Part shown: one piece after another, positions 34,881-43,508 of the stretch | Layout of the letters: each line of letters starts with the position of its first letter | Position numbering within the stretch: the stretch's first letter is position 1 | From: Neorhizobium populisoli | GTDB lineage: Bacteria > Pseudomonadota > Alphaproteobacteria > Rhizobiales > Rhizobiaceae | DNA: 64,000 bases | NCBI RefSeq assembly: GCF_019430945.1 | Contig: NZ_JAHYCB010000005.1 | Coordinates: forward strand, 186,001-250,000 | Reading direction: 5' to 3' | The notes under the pieces: model-generated | The model's database searches: none | Told to the model about the DNA's origin: nothing | Seen by the model: the letters and a program-made list of their open reading frames with translations, nothing else | Translations under genes and position numbers: made by a program

Positions 34881-35960
34881 GTGGATATTGCTGTGACCCA
34901 ACAACGACCAGTGCTTTCCGGGCTCAATGCCATTGACTGCGATGTCCACCCGGACGTGCCGCGGCGGGAAGACCTGCTCCCCTATTTCGACGACTACTGG
35001 AAAGAGATTGTCACTTCCCGCGATGTCGACCGGCTGGAACTGACCGGTTTTCCAACAGGCACAAAACCTTTTTTTCGAGAAGACTGGAAGGCGACCGAAG
35101 GCAAGGGCGTCGAGAAACTGCGCCGCAACCTTCTTGATCCCTATGGCCTTAAATATGCGATTCTGAATTCCGTCACCGGCGTCCATGCCCTCTACGATCC
35201 TTATCTCTCGACCGCCGTCTGCCGTGCCACCAATGACTGGTTGAAGGCCGAATGGCTGGACCGCGACCCACGTTTGCGCGCCTCGCTGGTGCTGCCTTGG
35301 CAAAACCCGGAAGCCTGCGTCGAGGAAATCGAGCGCTTCGCCGACGACAAGCGTTTCGTGCAGATCCTCGCACTCTGCCAAGGCGAAATGCCGCTCGGCC
35401 GCCGCCTCTATTGGCCGGTCTACGAAGCCGCCGAAAAGCATGGTTTTGTGCTCGGCGTTCATGCCGGCAGCGCCTATCGCCATGCGCCGAGCCAGAGCGG
35501 TTTCCCTTCACATCTGGCGGAAGATTATGTCCACCATGTGCAGGGTTTTGCCGCCCAGGTGGGAAGCTTCGTTGCCGAAGGCGTGCTCGGCAAATTCCCA
35601 GGCATGAAGATTGTGCTGATCGAATCCGGCGTCTCCTGGCTGCCCGGTCAGATGTGGCGCATGAGCAAGGACTGGCGCGGCGCCCGCATCGAAATCCCGT
35701 GGGTGAAGGAGCCGCCGTCGGCGCTGGTTCGCCGCCAGATCCGGCTCACCACCCAGCCCTTCGATGCGCCCCGCGATCCGGCGGATCTCGAACGCATCGT
35801 CGAACATCTCGATGGCGACGACATGCTGCTGTTCTCAACCGACTACCCGCATGCGCAATTCGAAGGCGATGCCGCAATACCGGCCGGCTTCCCGGAACGG
35901 CTGCTTGATCGGCTGGTTCGGGAAAACGCGCTCGCCACCTATCCGCGACTGGAGGGCTAA
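34881..35960 (+). CDS. Amidohydrolase-2 family metal-dependent enzyme, type A copy 1
   Basis: 359 residues from GTG 34881, chosen because GGGAGG lies nine bases before it. TIM-barrel amidohydrolase (ACMSD, LigW/LigJ-like clan). The N-terminal metal motif is IDCDVHP (Asp19, Asp21, His23), with Asp in place of the first His of the usual H-x-H. Later ligands are His in LGVHAGSAYRH and Asp in LFSTDYPH near residue 320. Enzymes of this clan are non-hydrolytic C-C bond decarboxylases or hydratases of aromatic-ring products, or lactone/amide hydrolases. Best resembles the third gene of the cluster. The next gene starts three bases after its stop. Confidence 0.85.
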   Translation: MDIAVTQQRPVLSGLNAIDCDVHPDVPRREDLLPYFDDYWKEIVTSRDVDRLELTGFPTGTKPFFREDWKATEGKGVEKLRRNLLDPYGLKYAILNSVTGVHALYDPYLSTAVCRATNDWLKAEWLDRDPRLRASLVLPWQNPEACVEEIERFADDKRFVQILALCQGEMPLGRRLYWPVYEAAEKHGFVLGVHAGSAYRHAPSQSGFPSHLAEDYVHHVQGFAAQVGSFVAEGVLGKFPGMKIVLIESGVSWLPGQMWRMSKDWRGARIEIPWVKEPPSALVRRQIRLTTQPFDAPRDPADLERIVEHLDGDDMLLFSTDYPHAQFEGDAAIPAGFPERLLDRLVRENALATYPRLEG

Positions 35961-35963
35961 GCC

Positions 35964-37085
35964 ATGAACCAGGCCGTTCTGGAGAAAGACACCAATCTAG
36001 AGAAAGATGGGGGAGCCGAAACCAAGCTCGGCATCGTTGACTGCGACATCCATCCTGCATTCAGTTCGCCGGCGGAACTCGCGAAATTCCTGCCGCAGCG
36101 CTGGAAACAACATCTCGCAGATTACGGCCCGCGCAGCGCCAACCCGCTCGTCGGCACGCTGCCCTATCCGCGCATGACACCCGGCAACGGCATGCGTCGT
36201 GATGCCTGGCCGCCGAATGGCGGGCCGCCGGCCTCCGACCTCGCCTATCTGCAGGAACAGCTGCTCGATCTGCTCGATATCGAATACGGCATCCTTCAGC
36301 CGCTTGCTGCCGGCTCCTCGACGCTCAACCAGGACCTCGGTGTCGCCATGTGCGCCGCCGTCAACGACTGGCAGATCGAGAAGTGGATGGACCCCGAGCC
36401 GCGTCTCAAGGGCTCGATCTCTGTCACCCAGGAAGACGTGCCCGCCGCCCTGACGGAAATCGAGGCGCGCATCAACGACAAGCGCTTCGTCCAGATCGCC
36501 ATTCCGCCACGCACGATCGAGCCCGCCGGTCGCCGCCGTTATTGGCCGATCTACGAGGCGGCCGAGCACTACGACATGCCGATCGGCATGCATTCGGCGG
36601 CCTATGGCCAGCACACCAATAGCGGCGCCGGCTGGCTCTCCTTCTATATCGAGGAGCACTACGCCTTCTCGCACAGCCTGCAGAGCGTGCTGACCAGCAT
36701 GATCTTCGAAGGCGTCTTCGAGCGCTTCCCCAAGCTGAAGCTGATCGTCGTCGAAGGCGGTTTCGCCTGGGCGGCACCGCTTGCCTGGCGGCTCGACAAG
36801 CAATGGGAGCGGATGCGCTCAGAAGTGCCGCAGGTAAAACGGCCGCCTTCCGAATATCTCAAGGAAAACGTCTGGTTCACCACCCAGCCGATCGAGGAGC
36901 CGGAAAACAAACGCCATCTGCTCGATACGCTGCGCTGGGTCGGCACCGACCGGCTGATGTTCTCGACCGACTATCCGCACTGGGATTTCGACGACCCACG
37001 CTACGCTTTCAAGGTGCCGCTGTCGCCGACGGAACGCGCCCAGATTTTCCGCGACAACGCCCGCGCCGTCTACCGCCTGCCTTGA
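35964..37085 (+). CDS. Amidohydrolase-2 family metal-dependent enzyme, type B copy 1
   Basis: 373 residues. Metal motif VDCDIHP, His in IGMHSAAYGQH, Asp in MFSTDYPHWDFDDPRYAF. It differs from type A in a long N-terminal segment with WPPNGGPPASDLAYLQEQLLD and in the ending after STDYPHWD. It shares these with the fourth gene of the cluster, so the two type-B genes are recent paralogues. Its start is three bases after the type-A stop, indicating coupled synthesis and perhaps an A-B hetero-oligomer. Substrate unknown. Confidence 0.85.
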   Translation: MNQAVLEKDTNLEKDGGAETKLGIVDCDIHPAFSSPAELAKFLPQRWKQHLADYGPRSANPLVGTLPYPRMTPGNGMRRDAWPPNGGPPASDLAYLQEQLLDLLDIEYGILQPLAAGSSTLNQDLGVAMCAAVNDWQIEKWMDPEPRLKGSISVTQEDVPAALTEIEARINDKRFVQIAIPPRTIEPAGRRRYWPIYEAAEHYDMPIGMHSAAYGQHTNSGAGWLSFYIEEHYAFSHSLQSVLTSMIFEGVFERFPKLKLIVVEGGFAWAAPLAWRLDKQWERMRSEVPQVKRPPSEYLKENVWFTTQPIEEPENKRHLLDTLRWVGTDRLMFSTDYPHWDFDDPRYAFKVPLSPTERAQIFRDNARAVYRLP

Positions 37086-37100
37086 GATTGGAGTGCCCGC

Positions 37101-38225
37101 ATGAATGAGATGATCCGATCATTGGACAGCAAACCGGCCCTTTCGACAGTCGGCGCCATCGACTGCGACCTGCACCCGGCTTCGCCTGCCACCGCGGCAC
37201 TGATGCCGTATCTGGACGAATACTGGCGCGAAACATTCATCATGCGCGGCGTCGACCGGATGAGCCTCGCGATGACTGCCTCGCCGCCACGTTCGCCGAT
37301 CAACGTGCGTTCGGACTGGAAGGCGAAGAGCGGCTTTGCCGGCGATACGCTGGAGACGGTGCGCGCGCAGGCGCTCGATCCGTTCGGCACCCGGCTGGCG
37401 ATCTGCAATGTCCTGAACGGCGCAATGATCATGCATTCCGACGACATGGCAGCCGCACTCTGCGGCGCGGTCAACGAATGGCTTGCCCGCGAATGGCTGG
37501 ACAAGGAGCCGCGCCTGCGCGGCTCGATCATCGTCTCGGCCCAGAATGCCGAACTCGCCGTTGCCGAAATCGAAAAACGCGCTGCCGACAATCGTTTCGT
37601 GCAGATCCTGATCCTCGCCCAGAATGACGAACCGCTTGGCCGCCGTCGTTACTGGCCGATTTACGAGGCAGCCGCCCGCAACAGACTTCCCGTCTGTATC
37701 CATGCGGGCGGCAGCAACCGTCATGCGCCGACCGCCACCGGCTGGCCGAGCTTCTTCGTCGAAGCCTACGTGGCACAGGGCTCGATCTTCGAAAGCCAGC
37801 TCCTGAGCCTCGTTGCCGAAGGCGTCTTTCACAAGATTCCGGACCTGAAAGTGGTCTGCGCCGAAAGCGGCTTCACCTGGCTGCCCTCCTTCTTCTGGCG
37901 GGCCGACAAGACCTGGCGTGGAGTGCGGGCCGAAACGCCGTGGGTCACGGAACAGCCGAGCGACATCGTCAAGCGCCATGTCCGCTTCACGCTGCAGCCG
38001 GTCGAAGCGCCGCTGGAAACCGATGCACTCACGCGCACGCTCGAGCATATCGACTGCGACGACATCCTGCTCTTCTCGACCGATTATCCGCACGCGCAGT
38101 TCGAAGGGCTGAACGCGCTTCCCGCAGCACTCGGCGAAACGCTCGCCCGAAAGATCATGATTGGCAACCCGCTCGCCACGTATCCCCGGATCGCGGCGGA
38201 TTTCGCAAAGGAGGTCGCGAAATGA
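37101..38225 (+). CDS. Amidohydrolase-2 family metal-dependent enzyme, type A copy 2
   Basis: 374 residues. Metal motif IDCDLHP, His in VCIHAGGSNRHAPTATGWPS, Asp in LLFSTDYPHAQFEGLNALP. The C-terminal third aligns by eye with type A copy 1: both have the STDYPHAQFEG block, a ...LATYPR ending and a 'LTTQPF/FTLQPV' strand. The N-terminal quarter (SLAMTASPPRSPINVRSDWK) is diverged, so the two may prefer different substrates. Overlaps the next gene by four bases (ATGA). Confidence 0.85.
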   Translation: MNEMIRSLDSKPALSTVGAIDCDLHPASPATAALMPYLDEYWRETFIMRGVDRMSLAMTASPPRSPINVRSDWKAKSGFAGDTLETVRAQALDPFGTRLAICNVLNGAMIMHSDDMAAALCGAVNEWLAREWLDKEPRLRGSIIVSAQNAELAVAEIEKRAADNRFVQILILAQNDEPLGRRRYWPIYEAAARNRLPVCIHAGGSNRHAPTATGWPSFFVEAYVAQGSIFESQLLSLVAEGVFHKIPDLKVVCAESGFTWLPSFFWRADKTWRGVRAETPWVTEQPSDIVKRHVRFTLQPVEAPLETDALTRTLEHIDCDDILLFSTDYPHAQFEGLNALPAALGETLARKIMIGNPLATYPRIAADFAKEVAK

Positions 38226-39328
38226 GTGAAGCCCAGACATTGGAACGCCCGGTCGAGGCGAAGGCCAAATATAATCTCATCGACTGCGACATCCACCCGT
38301 CGATGAAGAGCCCGGCAGAGATACATCCCTATCTGTCGCAGCGCTGGCGGGATCATCTCGCCACTTATGGCGGGCACACCCGCCAGGGACTTTCCGAAAC
38401 ACTCTCGCATCCGCGCATGGTGCCGGAAGTCTCGCGAGTCGATAGCTGGCCGCCGGCTGGCGGACCGCCGGGCTCCGATCTGCCTTTCCTGCGCGAACAA
38501 CATCTCGACGGTCTCGGCATCGATCTCGGCGTGCTGGTGCCGCTGCGTTTCAATGCCAGCGGCCAGCGGCATCCGGATCTCGCCGTGGCGCTCGCCACTG
38601 CCATCAACGACTGGCAGATCGGCAAATTTCTGGAGCCTGAACCACGCCTGCGCGGTTCGATCATCGCCACGCAGGAAGATCCGGCCAGTGCGGTCGCCGA
38701 AATAAACCGCCGGGCCTCCGACAAGCGATTCCTGCAGATCCTCCTGCCGCCGCGCTCCATCGAGCCGCTCGGCAAACGCCGCCACTGGCCGATTTTCGAA
38801 GCGGCCGTCAGCCATAACCTGCCGATCTCCATGCATGTGGGTGGCGTCGGCGGACATCAGGCGACCGGCGCCGGCTGGCCCTCCTATTATATCGAGGAGC
38901 ACCACAGCCAGGTTCAGACCATGGAAGCGGTGATTGCCAGCCTGATCTTCGAGGGCGTCTTCGAGCAGTTCCCGCAGCTGAAACTCTCCTTCGTCGAAGG
39001 CGGCTTCTCCTGGGTACCGGCATACGGATGGCGCATGGACAAGGCCTGGGCCGCGATGCGCGACGAAGTTCCGCATGTGAAGCGCCAGCCGTCGGAATAT
39101 CTCAGAGAGAACATCTGGTTCACCACCCAGCCGATGGAAGAGCCCAACCCGGCCAAGAACCTCGCCGACACGCTGCGCTGGATCGGCACCGACCGGCTGA
39201 TGTTCTCGACCGACTACCCGCATTGGGATTTCGACGATCCCCGCTATGCCTTCAAGGTGCCGCTCACTGCGGACGAAAAGGCGGCGATCTTCGCCGGAAA
39301 CGCTGTCAACTTTTATGGATTGAACTGA
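38222..39328 (+). CDS. Amidohydrolase-2 family metal-dependent enzyme, type B copy 2
   Basis: 368 residues from ATG 38222, which overlaps the preceding TGA; the upstream open extension belongs to another frame of the neighbour. Metal motif IDCDIHP, His in ISMHVGGVGGHQATGAGWPS, Asp in STDYPHWDFDDPRYAFKVPL, a stretch identical to type B copy 1. Also shares WPPAGGPPGSDLPFLREQ and WFTTQPMEEP with that copy. Ends two bases before the Rieske ferredoxin gene. Confidence 0.85.
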   Translation: MSEAQTLERPVEAKAKYNLIDCDIHPSMKSPAEIHPYLSQRWRDHLATYGGHTRQGLSETLSHPRMVPEVSRVDSWPPAGGPPGSDLPFLREQHLDGLGIDLGVLVPLRFNASGQRHPDLAVALATAINDWQIGKFLEPEPRLRGSIIATQEDPASAVAEINRRASDKRFLQILLPPRSIEPLGKRRHWPIFEAAVSHNLPISMHVGGVGGHQATGAGWPSYYIEEHHSQVQTMEAVIASLIFEGVFEQFPQLKLSFVEGGFSWVPAYGWRMDKAWAAMRDEVPHVKRQPSEYLRENIWFTTQPMEEPNPAKNLADTLRWIGTDRLMFSTDYPHWDFDDPRYAFKVPLTADEKAAIFAGNAVNFYGLN

Positions 39329-39330
39329 GC

Positions 39331-39744
39331 ATGGCCCGTCACGTCGTCGCCAAGGTCGATGAACTCGATACTGGGAAGTCCAAGCTGGTGAAGGTCGCCG
39401 GCCGCGACATCGCCCTTTTCAACGTCAAGGGCGAATTCTTCGCCATCGCCAACCGCTGCCCGCATGAGGGCGCCGATCTTTGCCGCGGGCAGATGGTGGG
39501 CTTGGCCGAATCCGACGAGCCCGGCCAGTACCGCATGACGCGGCACGGCGAACTGGTTCGCTGCCCCTGGCATGGCTGGGAATTCGATATCCGCACCGGA
39601 AAGTCCTGGTGCGACCCGGCCCGTACCCGTGTCAAAAGTTTCGACGTCTCCGTTTCCAAGGGCGGAGCACTCACCGAAGGCCCTTACCAGGCCGAAACCT
39701 TTCCGGTCTCCATCGACGAGGATTATGTGGTCGTGGAGATCTGA
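39331..39744 (+). CDS. Rieske [2Fe-2S] ferredoxin
   Basis: 137 residues from ATG 39331. The Rieske cluster ligands are Cys-x-His in NRCPHEGADLC and Cys-x-x-His in VRCPWHGWEFDI, the form found in ferredoxins of bacterial ring-hydroxylating oxygenases and NirD-like proteins. Cytoplasmic: no signal peptide or membrane anchor. Normally it carries electrons from a reductase to an oxygenase, but neither is encoded nearby. It lies two bases after an amidohydrolase gene, so it should be made together with the four amidohydrolases. Confidence 0.88.
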   Translation: MARHVVAKVDELDTGKSKLVKVAGRDIALFNVKGEFFAIANRCPHEGADLCRGQMVGLAESDEPGQYRMTRHGELVRCPWHGWEFDIRTGKSWCDPARTRVKSFDVSVSKGGALTEGPYQAETFPVSIDEDYVVVEI

Positions 39745-39781
39745 AGACCTGAACCCCAAGCGAATACTCTAGGGAGGAGAC

Positions 39782-40801
39782 ATGTCGCTGATCAAGAAAC
39801 TCACCGCATTGGCGCTCGGCGCGATGCTTGCCGGCCCGGCGCTGGCGCAGGATGCCGACTGGAACAAGGTGGTCGAAGCCGCCAAGAAGGAAGGCACCGT
39901 CGCCGTCTACAATTCGCAGCTCGGCGCGCCGAATTTCCTGGCTGTCATAGACTCGTTCCAGAAGAAATACGGCATCAAGGTCGAGTCTCTCGATCTGCGT
40001 GCCAGCGAACTGACCGAGCGCCTGCGCGCCGAACAGGCCGCCGGCCGTTTCATCGCCGATATCCAGATGCATTCGGCCAATTCCATCGAGACCGGCATCA
40101 CGCAGGGCACCAATGTCGAGCCGCTCGGCAAGATCCCCAACGTCGCCAATATCCGCGAGGACATGCGCAAGGAAATCACCGACACGCATGTGCCGGGCTT
40201 CCTGCAGGCCTATGGCATTCTCGTCAACACCAGCCTCGTGAAACCGGAGGACGAGCCTAAGAGCTGGAAAGACCTCGCCGATCCGAAGTGGAAGGGCAAG
40301 CTGCTCTCCGACGACATGCGCCCGCTCGGCTCTGGCGGCACCATGTTCGTGGTCTTCAACAAGGCCTTCGGCCAGGCGTTCAACGAAAAGCTCGCCGAGA
40401 ACAAACCGGTTTTCAGCCGCGATCTTCGCAACGATGCCAAGCGCGTCGCCCGCGGCGAATATCCGATCTACATGCCGCAGATGTTCGCCTTCGCGAATGA
40501 CCTGAAAGGCCTGCCGATCAAGGTCGTCGTGCCGCCGGAAGGCGTGCCTTATGTCTCGATCCATTTCGCGATCATGAAGAACGCCCCGCATCCGAACGCC
40601 GCAAAGCTCTTCATCAACCATTTCCTCGACATGGAATCGCAGGTCACCTACGCCAAGGCCTGGATGCTGCCGGTCGCCAAGGGCGTCGAAGAGCAGCTCG
40701 ATCCGGAATCGAAGCGGTTCGCCAGCGCCAAGCTGCTCGGTACGCGCGAGATGAACGAATATGGTCCGATGATGGACCTTGCCAAGAAAATCTATCCGTA
40801 A
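39782..40801 (+). CDS. ABC importer substrate-binding protein, family 1, paralogue 2
   Basis: 339 residues with a Sec signal peptide (MSLIKKLTALALGAMLAGPALA, cut before QDAD). Shares with the 32252-33316 protein the blocks ADWNKVVEAAKKEGTVAVYN, LRASELTERLRAEQAAGRFIADIQ and WKDLADPKWKGKLLSDD, so they are paralogues. No permease or ATPase follows; a strong terminator does. It presumably feeds the importer encoded at 29267-32163, giving that system a second ligand. GGGAGGAGAC precedes the start. Confidence 0.88.
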   Translation: MSLIKKLTALALGAMLAGPALAQDADWNKVVEAAKKEGTVAVYNSQLGAPNFLAVIDSFQKKYGIKVESLDLRASELTERLRAEQAAGRFIADIQMHSANSIETGITQGTNVEPLGKIPNVANIREDMRKEITDTHVPGFLQAYGILVNTSLVKPEDEPKSWKDLADPKWKGKLLSDDMRPLGSGGTMFVVFNKAFGQAFNEKLAENKPVFSRDLRNDAKRVARGEYPIYMPQMFAFANDLKGLPIKVVVPPEGVPYVSIHFAIMKNAPHPNAAKLFINHFLDMESQVTYAKAWMLPVAKGVEEQLDPESKRFASAKLLGTREMNEYGPMMDLAKKIYP

Positions 40802-40838
40802 GGGTCAAACCCTTCGGCTCCCTCTGGCCCGGATAGAC

Positions 40839-40870
40839 GAAAGCGCGGCGATCCCTCTCGCCGCGCTTTC
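40839..40870 (+). terminator. Strong terminator between convergent genes
   Basis: A perfect 13-bp stem (GAAAGCGCGGCGA/TCGCCGCGCTTTC) with a 6-base loop, followed by TTATG on the plus strand. It ends the amidohydrolase operon and lies just past the thiolase stop. Confidence 0.85.
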
Positions 40871-40896
40871 TTATGCCTACCGACAGCAGATACGGC

Positions 40897-42075
40897 TCAG
40901 ACTATTTCCAGTGCCAGCGCAATGCCCTGACCGCCGCCGATACAGAGCGTCACCACGCCCCGTTTCAGCCCGTCGCGCTGCATGGAATACAAGAGCCGCG
41001 TCGTCAGAATCGCACCGGTCGCGCCGATCGGATGACCGTGTGCCACGGCGCCACCCTCTACGTTGACGATATCCTCCGGCAGGCCAAGGTTTCTCAGGAC
41101 GGCAAGCGGCACCGCCGCATAAGCCTCGTTGACCTCGATCCGCTCGATATCGCCGATCGTCCAGTTCGCCCGCTCCAGCGCCTGTTGAACGGCAGGCACT
41201 GGCGCCAGCGCAAACATGCCCGGCTCCATGGCGGCAACGCCGTATGAGACCAGCCGCGCGATCGGCTGCAAGCCCTTCTGTTCAGCAAAATCACGATTGG
41301 CGACGATCATTGCGGACGCGCCACTATTGAGGCCCGGCGCGTTGCCGGCCGTAATCGTCCCATCCGGACGAAACGCCGGTTTCAGCTTCCCGAGCCCTTC
41401 GACCGTCGTATCCGCGCGGGGCGTCTCATCCATATCGAACGACTTCACACCACCCTTGACCGGAATATCGATATCGACAATCTCGCCGGCAAAACGCCCC
41501 TCTGCCTGCGCGGCACTGAACCGTTGTTGCGAACGCGCCGCCCAGCGATCCTGATCTTCCCGACTGATCCGCTCAGAAGAGATCGCATCCTCCGTGTGCC
41601 AGCCGGAGTGCTTGTCGGAGAAGGCATCGTGCAATCCGTCCAGCAACATGCTGTCGTATATCTCCGCATGGCCCATGCGATAACCCCAGCGGCCATTGTT
41701 CATCAGGTAAGGAGCGCGATCCATATTCTCCATGCCGCCGGCAATCGCGGCTTTCGAATTGCCGAGCCAGATATCCTTGGCGGCACTGGCAATCGCCTCC
41801 GCCCCCGATCCGCAGACGCGGTTGACGGTGACGGCCGGAACCGAGACCGGCAATCCGCCATGGATCGCCGCCTGTCGCGCCGGGTTCATCCGGTTGCCGG
41901 CCTGGACGACATTGCCCATGGTGACGGATGCGATCTCGCCCTTGTCGAGCCCCGACCGCAACATTGTTCCGCGAATGGCGGCGGCCCCCAATTCGACCGC
42001 CGGAATGCCGGCCAGCGAACCGTTATATTTGCCGATCGCGGTACGGACCGGCGCAACGATGACCACGTCTGCCAT
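40897..42075 (-). CDS. Thiolase (acetyl-CoA acetyltransferase family)
   Basis: 392 residues from ATG 42075. Nucleophilic Cys in NRVCGSGAEAI (about residue 88), active-site His in GGAVAHGHPIGATGA (about 348) and the second Cys in TLCIGGGQGIALALE (about 378). The length and motifs fit biosynthetic or degradative thiolases that condense or cleave 3-oxoacyl-CoA. It starts 55 bases after a FabF-like gene on the same strand, so the two may act in one fatty-acyl or polyketide-like pathway. The frame is open upstream to 42210, but the family start MADVVIVAPVRTAIG is clear. Confidence 0.9.
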   Translation of the reverse strand: MADVVIVAPVRTAIGKYNGSLAGIPAVELGAAAIRGTMLRSGLDKGEIASVTMGNVVQAGNRMNPARQAAIHGGLPVSVPAVTVNRVCGSGAEAIASAAKDIWLGNSKAAIAGGMENMDRAPYLMNNGRWGYRMGHAEIYDSMLLDGLHDAFSDKHSGWHTEDAISSERISREDQDRWAARSQQRFSAAQAEGRFAGEIVDIDIPVKGGVKSFDMDETPRADTTVEGLGKLKPAFRPDGTITAGNAPGLNSGASAMIVANRDFAEQKGLQPIARLVSYGVAAMEPGMFALAPVPAVQQALERANWTIGDIERIEVNEAYAAVPLAVLRNLGLPEDIVNVEGGAVAHGHPIGATGAILTTRLLYSMQRDGLKRGVVTLCIGGGQGIALALEIV

Positions 42076-42130
42076 GGAATTTCTCCTTCGTTTCAGCTCA
42101 AAACCACTACCCGCGCCTGCCGTGAATGCT

Positions 42131-43426
42131 TCAGTTGGCGCTCGCATCCCAGCGGCGCAGGATGACGCTGGCATTGACGCCCCCAAACCCGAAACCGTTG
42201 GACAGCGCATATTCGACCTGGGACTTGCGGGCCTGCGGGCCGATCAGATCCAGCCCTTCGGCTATCGAATCTGGGTCTTCCAAATTGAGGGTCGGCGGCA
42301 GAATACCGTCGCGAAGCGCAAGCGCCGTGATGATCGCCTCAAGCCCGCCTGCTGCGCCCAGAAGATGCCCGGTCGCCGACTTGGTCGAAGAAATCGCCGG
42401 CCCTTTGCCGGTGCCGAAGATCGCCTTGATCGCCGCAAGCTCGCCCGCATCGCCGACCGGCGTCGAGGTTGCGTGGGCGTTCAGGTAACCGATTGCTTCC
42501 GGCTCAAGTTCGGCCATCTGCAGCGCGCGGCGGATCGCCCTTTGCGCGCCGGCGCCGTCAGCGGGACCTGCCGTCAGGTGGTAGGCGTCGGCGGCAGTGC
42601 CATAACCGACCACTTCGACGAGCGGTGTCGCACCGCGAGCCAGCGCATGTTCCAGCGTCTCAATAACAACAATGCCGGCGCCCTCCCCCATGACGAAACC
42701 GTCGCGGCCGCTGTCGAAGGGTCGCGATGCCTTTTCCGGCGTATCGTTGAAGCCGCTCGAAAGCCCACGTGCTGCCGCAAACCCGCCAAGTGCCACGCGG
42801 TTGATGCAGGCTTCAGAGCCACCGCAGACGGCCACATCCACCTCGCCGGAACGGATCATCCGCACGCCGTCGCCAATCGCCTGAACGCTCGCCGCGCAGG
42901 CCGTGACCGGCGCGCCGATCGGTCCCTTGAAGCCGTAGCGGATCGAGACATGCCCGGCCGCGAGGTTGACGAGGAAGGCCGGCACCGTGAACGGCGAAAG
43001 CCGCCCGGCGCCGCGCGTGTCCACCGTCCGCACCGCCTCAGTGATCGTCTGGAAACCGCCGATACCGGAGGCGATCACGGTCGCGGTGCGCTCCTGCTTG
43101 TCCTCGTCGTCGGCAACCCAGCCGGACTGGTCCAGCGCCTGCCGTGTCGCTTCCAGCGCAAAGGCGATGAACCGGTCCATCTTCTTGCGGTCCTTTTGCG
43201 GCACCGCCTTGTCGATATCGAAACCCAGAGCGTCCTCCTCGACGGAAGGGACAACCCCACCGACCTTGGCGTCGATATCCGGCACCACTTCGTCACCAAG
43301 CCGGCGCAGGCCCGAGCGGCCCTCGATCAGCCGTTTCCACATCACCTCGGTTCCGCTGCCGAGTGGCGACACCACGCCCATTCCGGTGATGACAATTCGA
43401 TCTCTCGCCTGGTTTGGCATGGGCAT
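42131..43426 (-). CDS. Beta-ketoacyl-ACP synthase, FabF-like
   Basis: 431 residues. Condensing-enzyme triad: Cys in VTACAASVQAIGDG (about 180), His in NAHATSTPVGD (about 318) and His in STKSATGHLLGAAGG (about 355). The N-terminal motif is RIVITGMGVVSPLGSG and the C-terminal one SNGFGFGGVNAS. It joins malonyl-ACP to an acyl chain. The housekeeping fabF normally sits beside acpP and fabZ-type genes; none is here, so this is probably a secondary copy with its own TetR control. Divergent from the tetR gene. Confidence 0.9.
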   Translation of the reverse strand: MPMPNQARDRIVITGMGVVSPLGSGTEVMWKRLIEGRSGLRRLGDEVVPDIDAKVGGVVPSVEEDALGFDIDKAVPQKDRKKMDRFIAFALEATRQALDQSGWVADDEDKQERTATVIASGIGGFQTITEAVRTVDTRGAGRLSPFTVPAFLVNLAAGHVSIRYGFKGPIGAPVTACAASVQAIGDGVRMIRSGEVDVAVCGGSEACINRVALGGFAAARGLSSGFNDTPEKASRPFDSGRDGFVMGEGAGIVVIETLEHALARGATPLVEVVGYGTAADAYHLTAGPADGAGAQRAIRRALQMAELEPEAIGYLNAHATSTPVGDAGELAAIKAIFGTGKGPAISSTKSATGHLLGAAGGLEAIITALALRDGILPPTLNLEDPDSIAEGLDLIGPQARKSQVEYALSNGFGFGGVNASVILRRWDASAN

Positions 43427-43435
43427 TCCTTTTAA

Positions 43436-43477
43436 ATGATGATCATCATGTATTTCCCTTTAGATGATGATCGCCAT
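43436..43477 (+). promoter_or_regulatory. Twin operator between fabF-like and tetR genes
   Basis: ATGATGATCATCAT (43436-43449) is a perfect 14-base palindrome, and ATGATGATCGCCAT (43464-43477) is a second, partly degenerate copy 28 bases on. They lie 10-50 bases upstream of the fabF-like start and about 32-73 bases before the tetR start. Probable TetR autoregulatory site. Confidence 0.65.
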
Positions 43478-43508
43478 ATAAGTGTCAAGAGATGAGAAGG
43501 AGCAAAGC

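Noticed and set aside
34881..39328. The four amidohydrolases being inactive because the usual H-x-H motif is missing
   Set aside because: Each keeps D-x-D-x-H plus the later His and the STDYPH Asp. Active decarboxylases of this clan are known to use an acidic residue in place of the first His.
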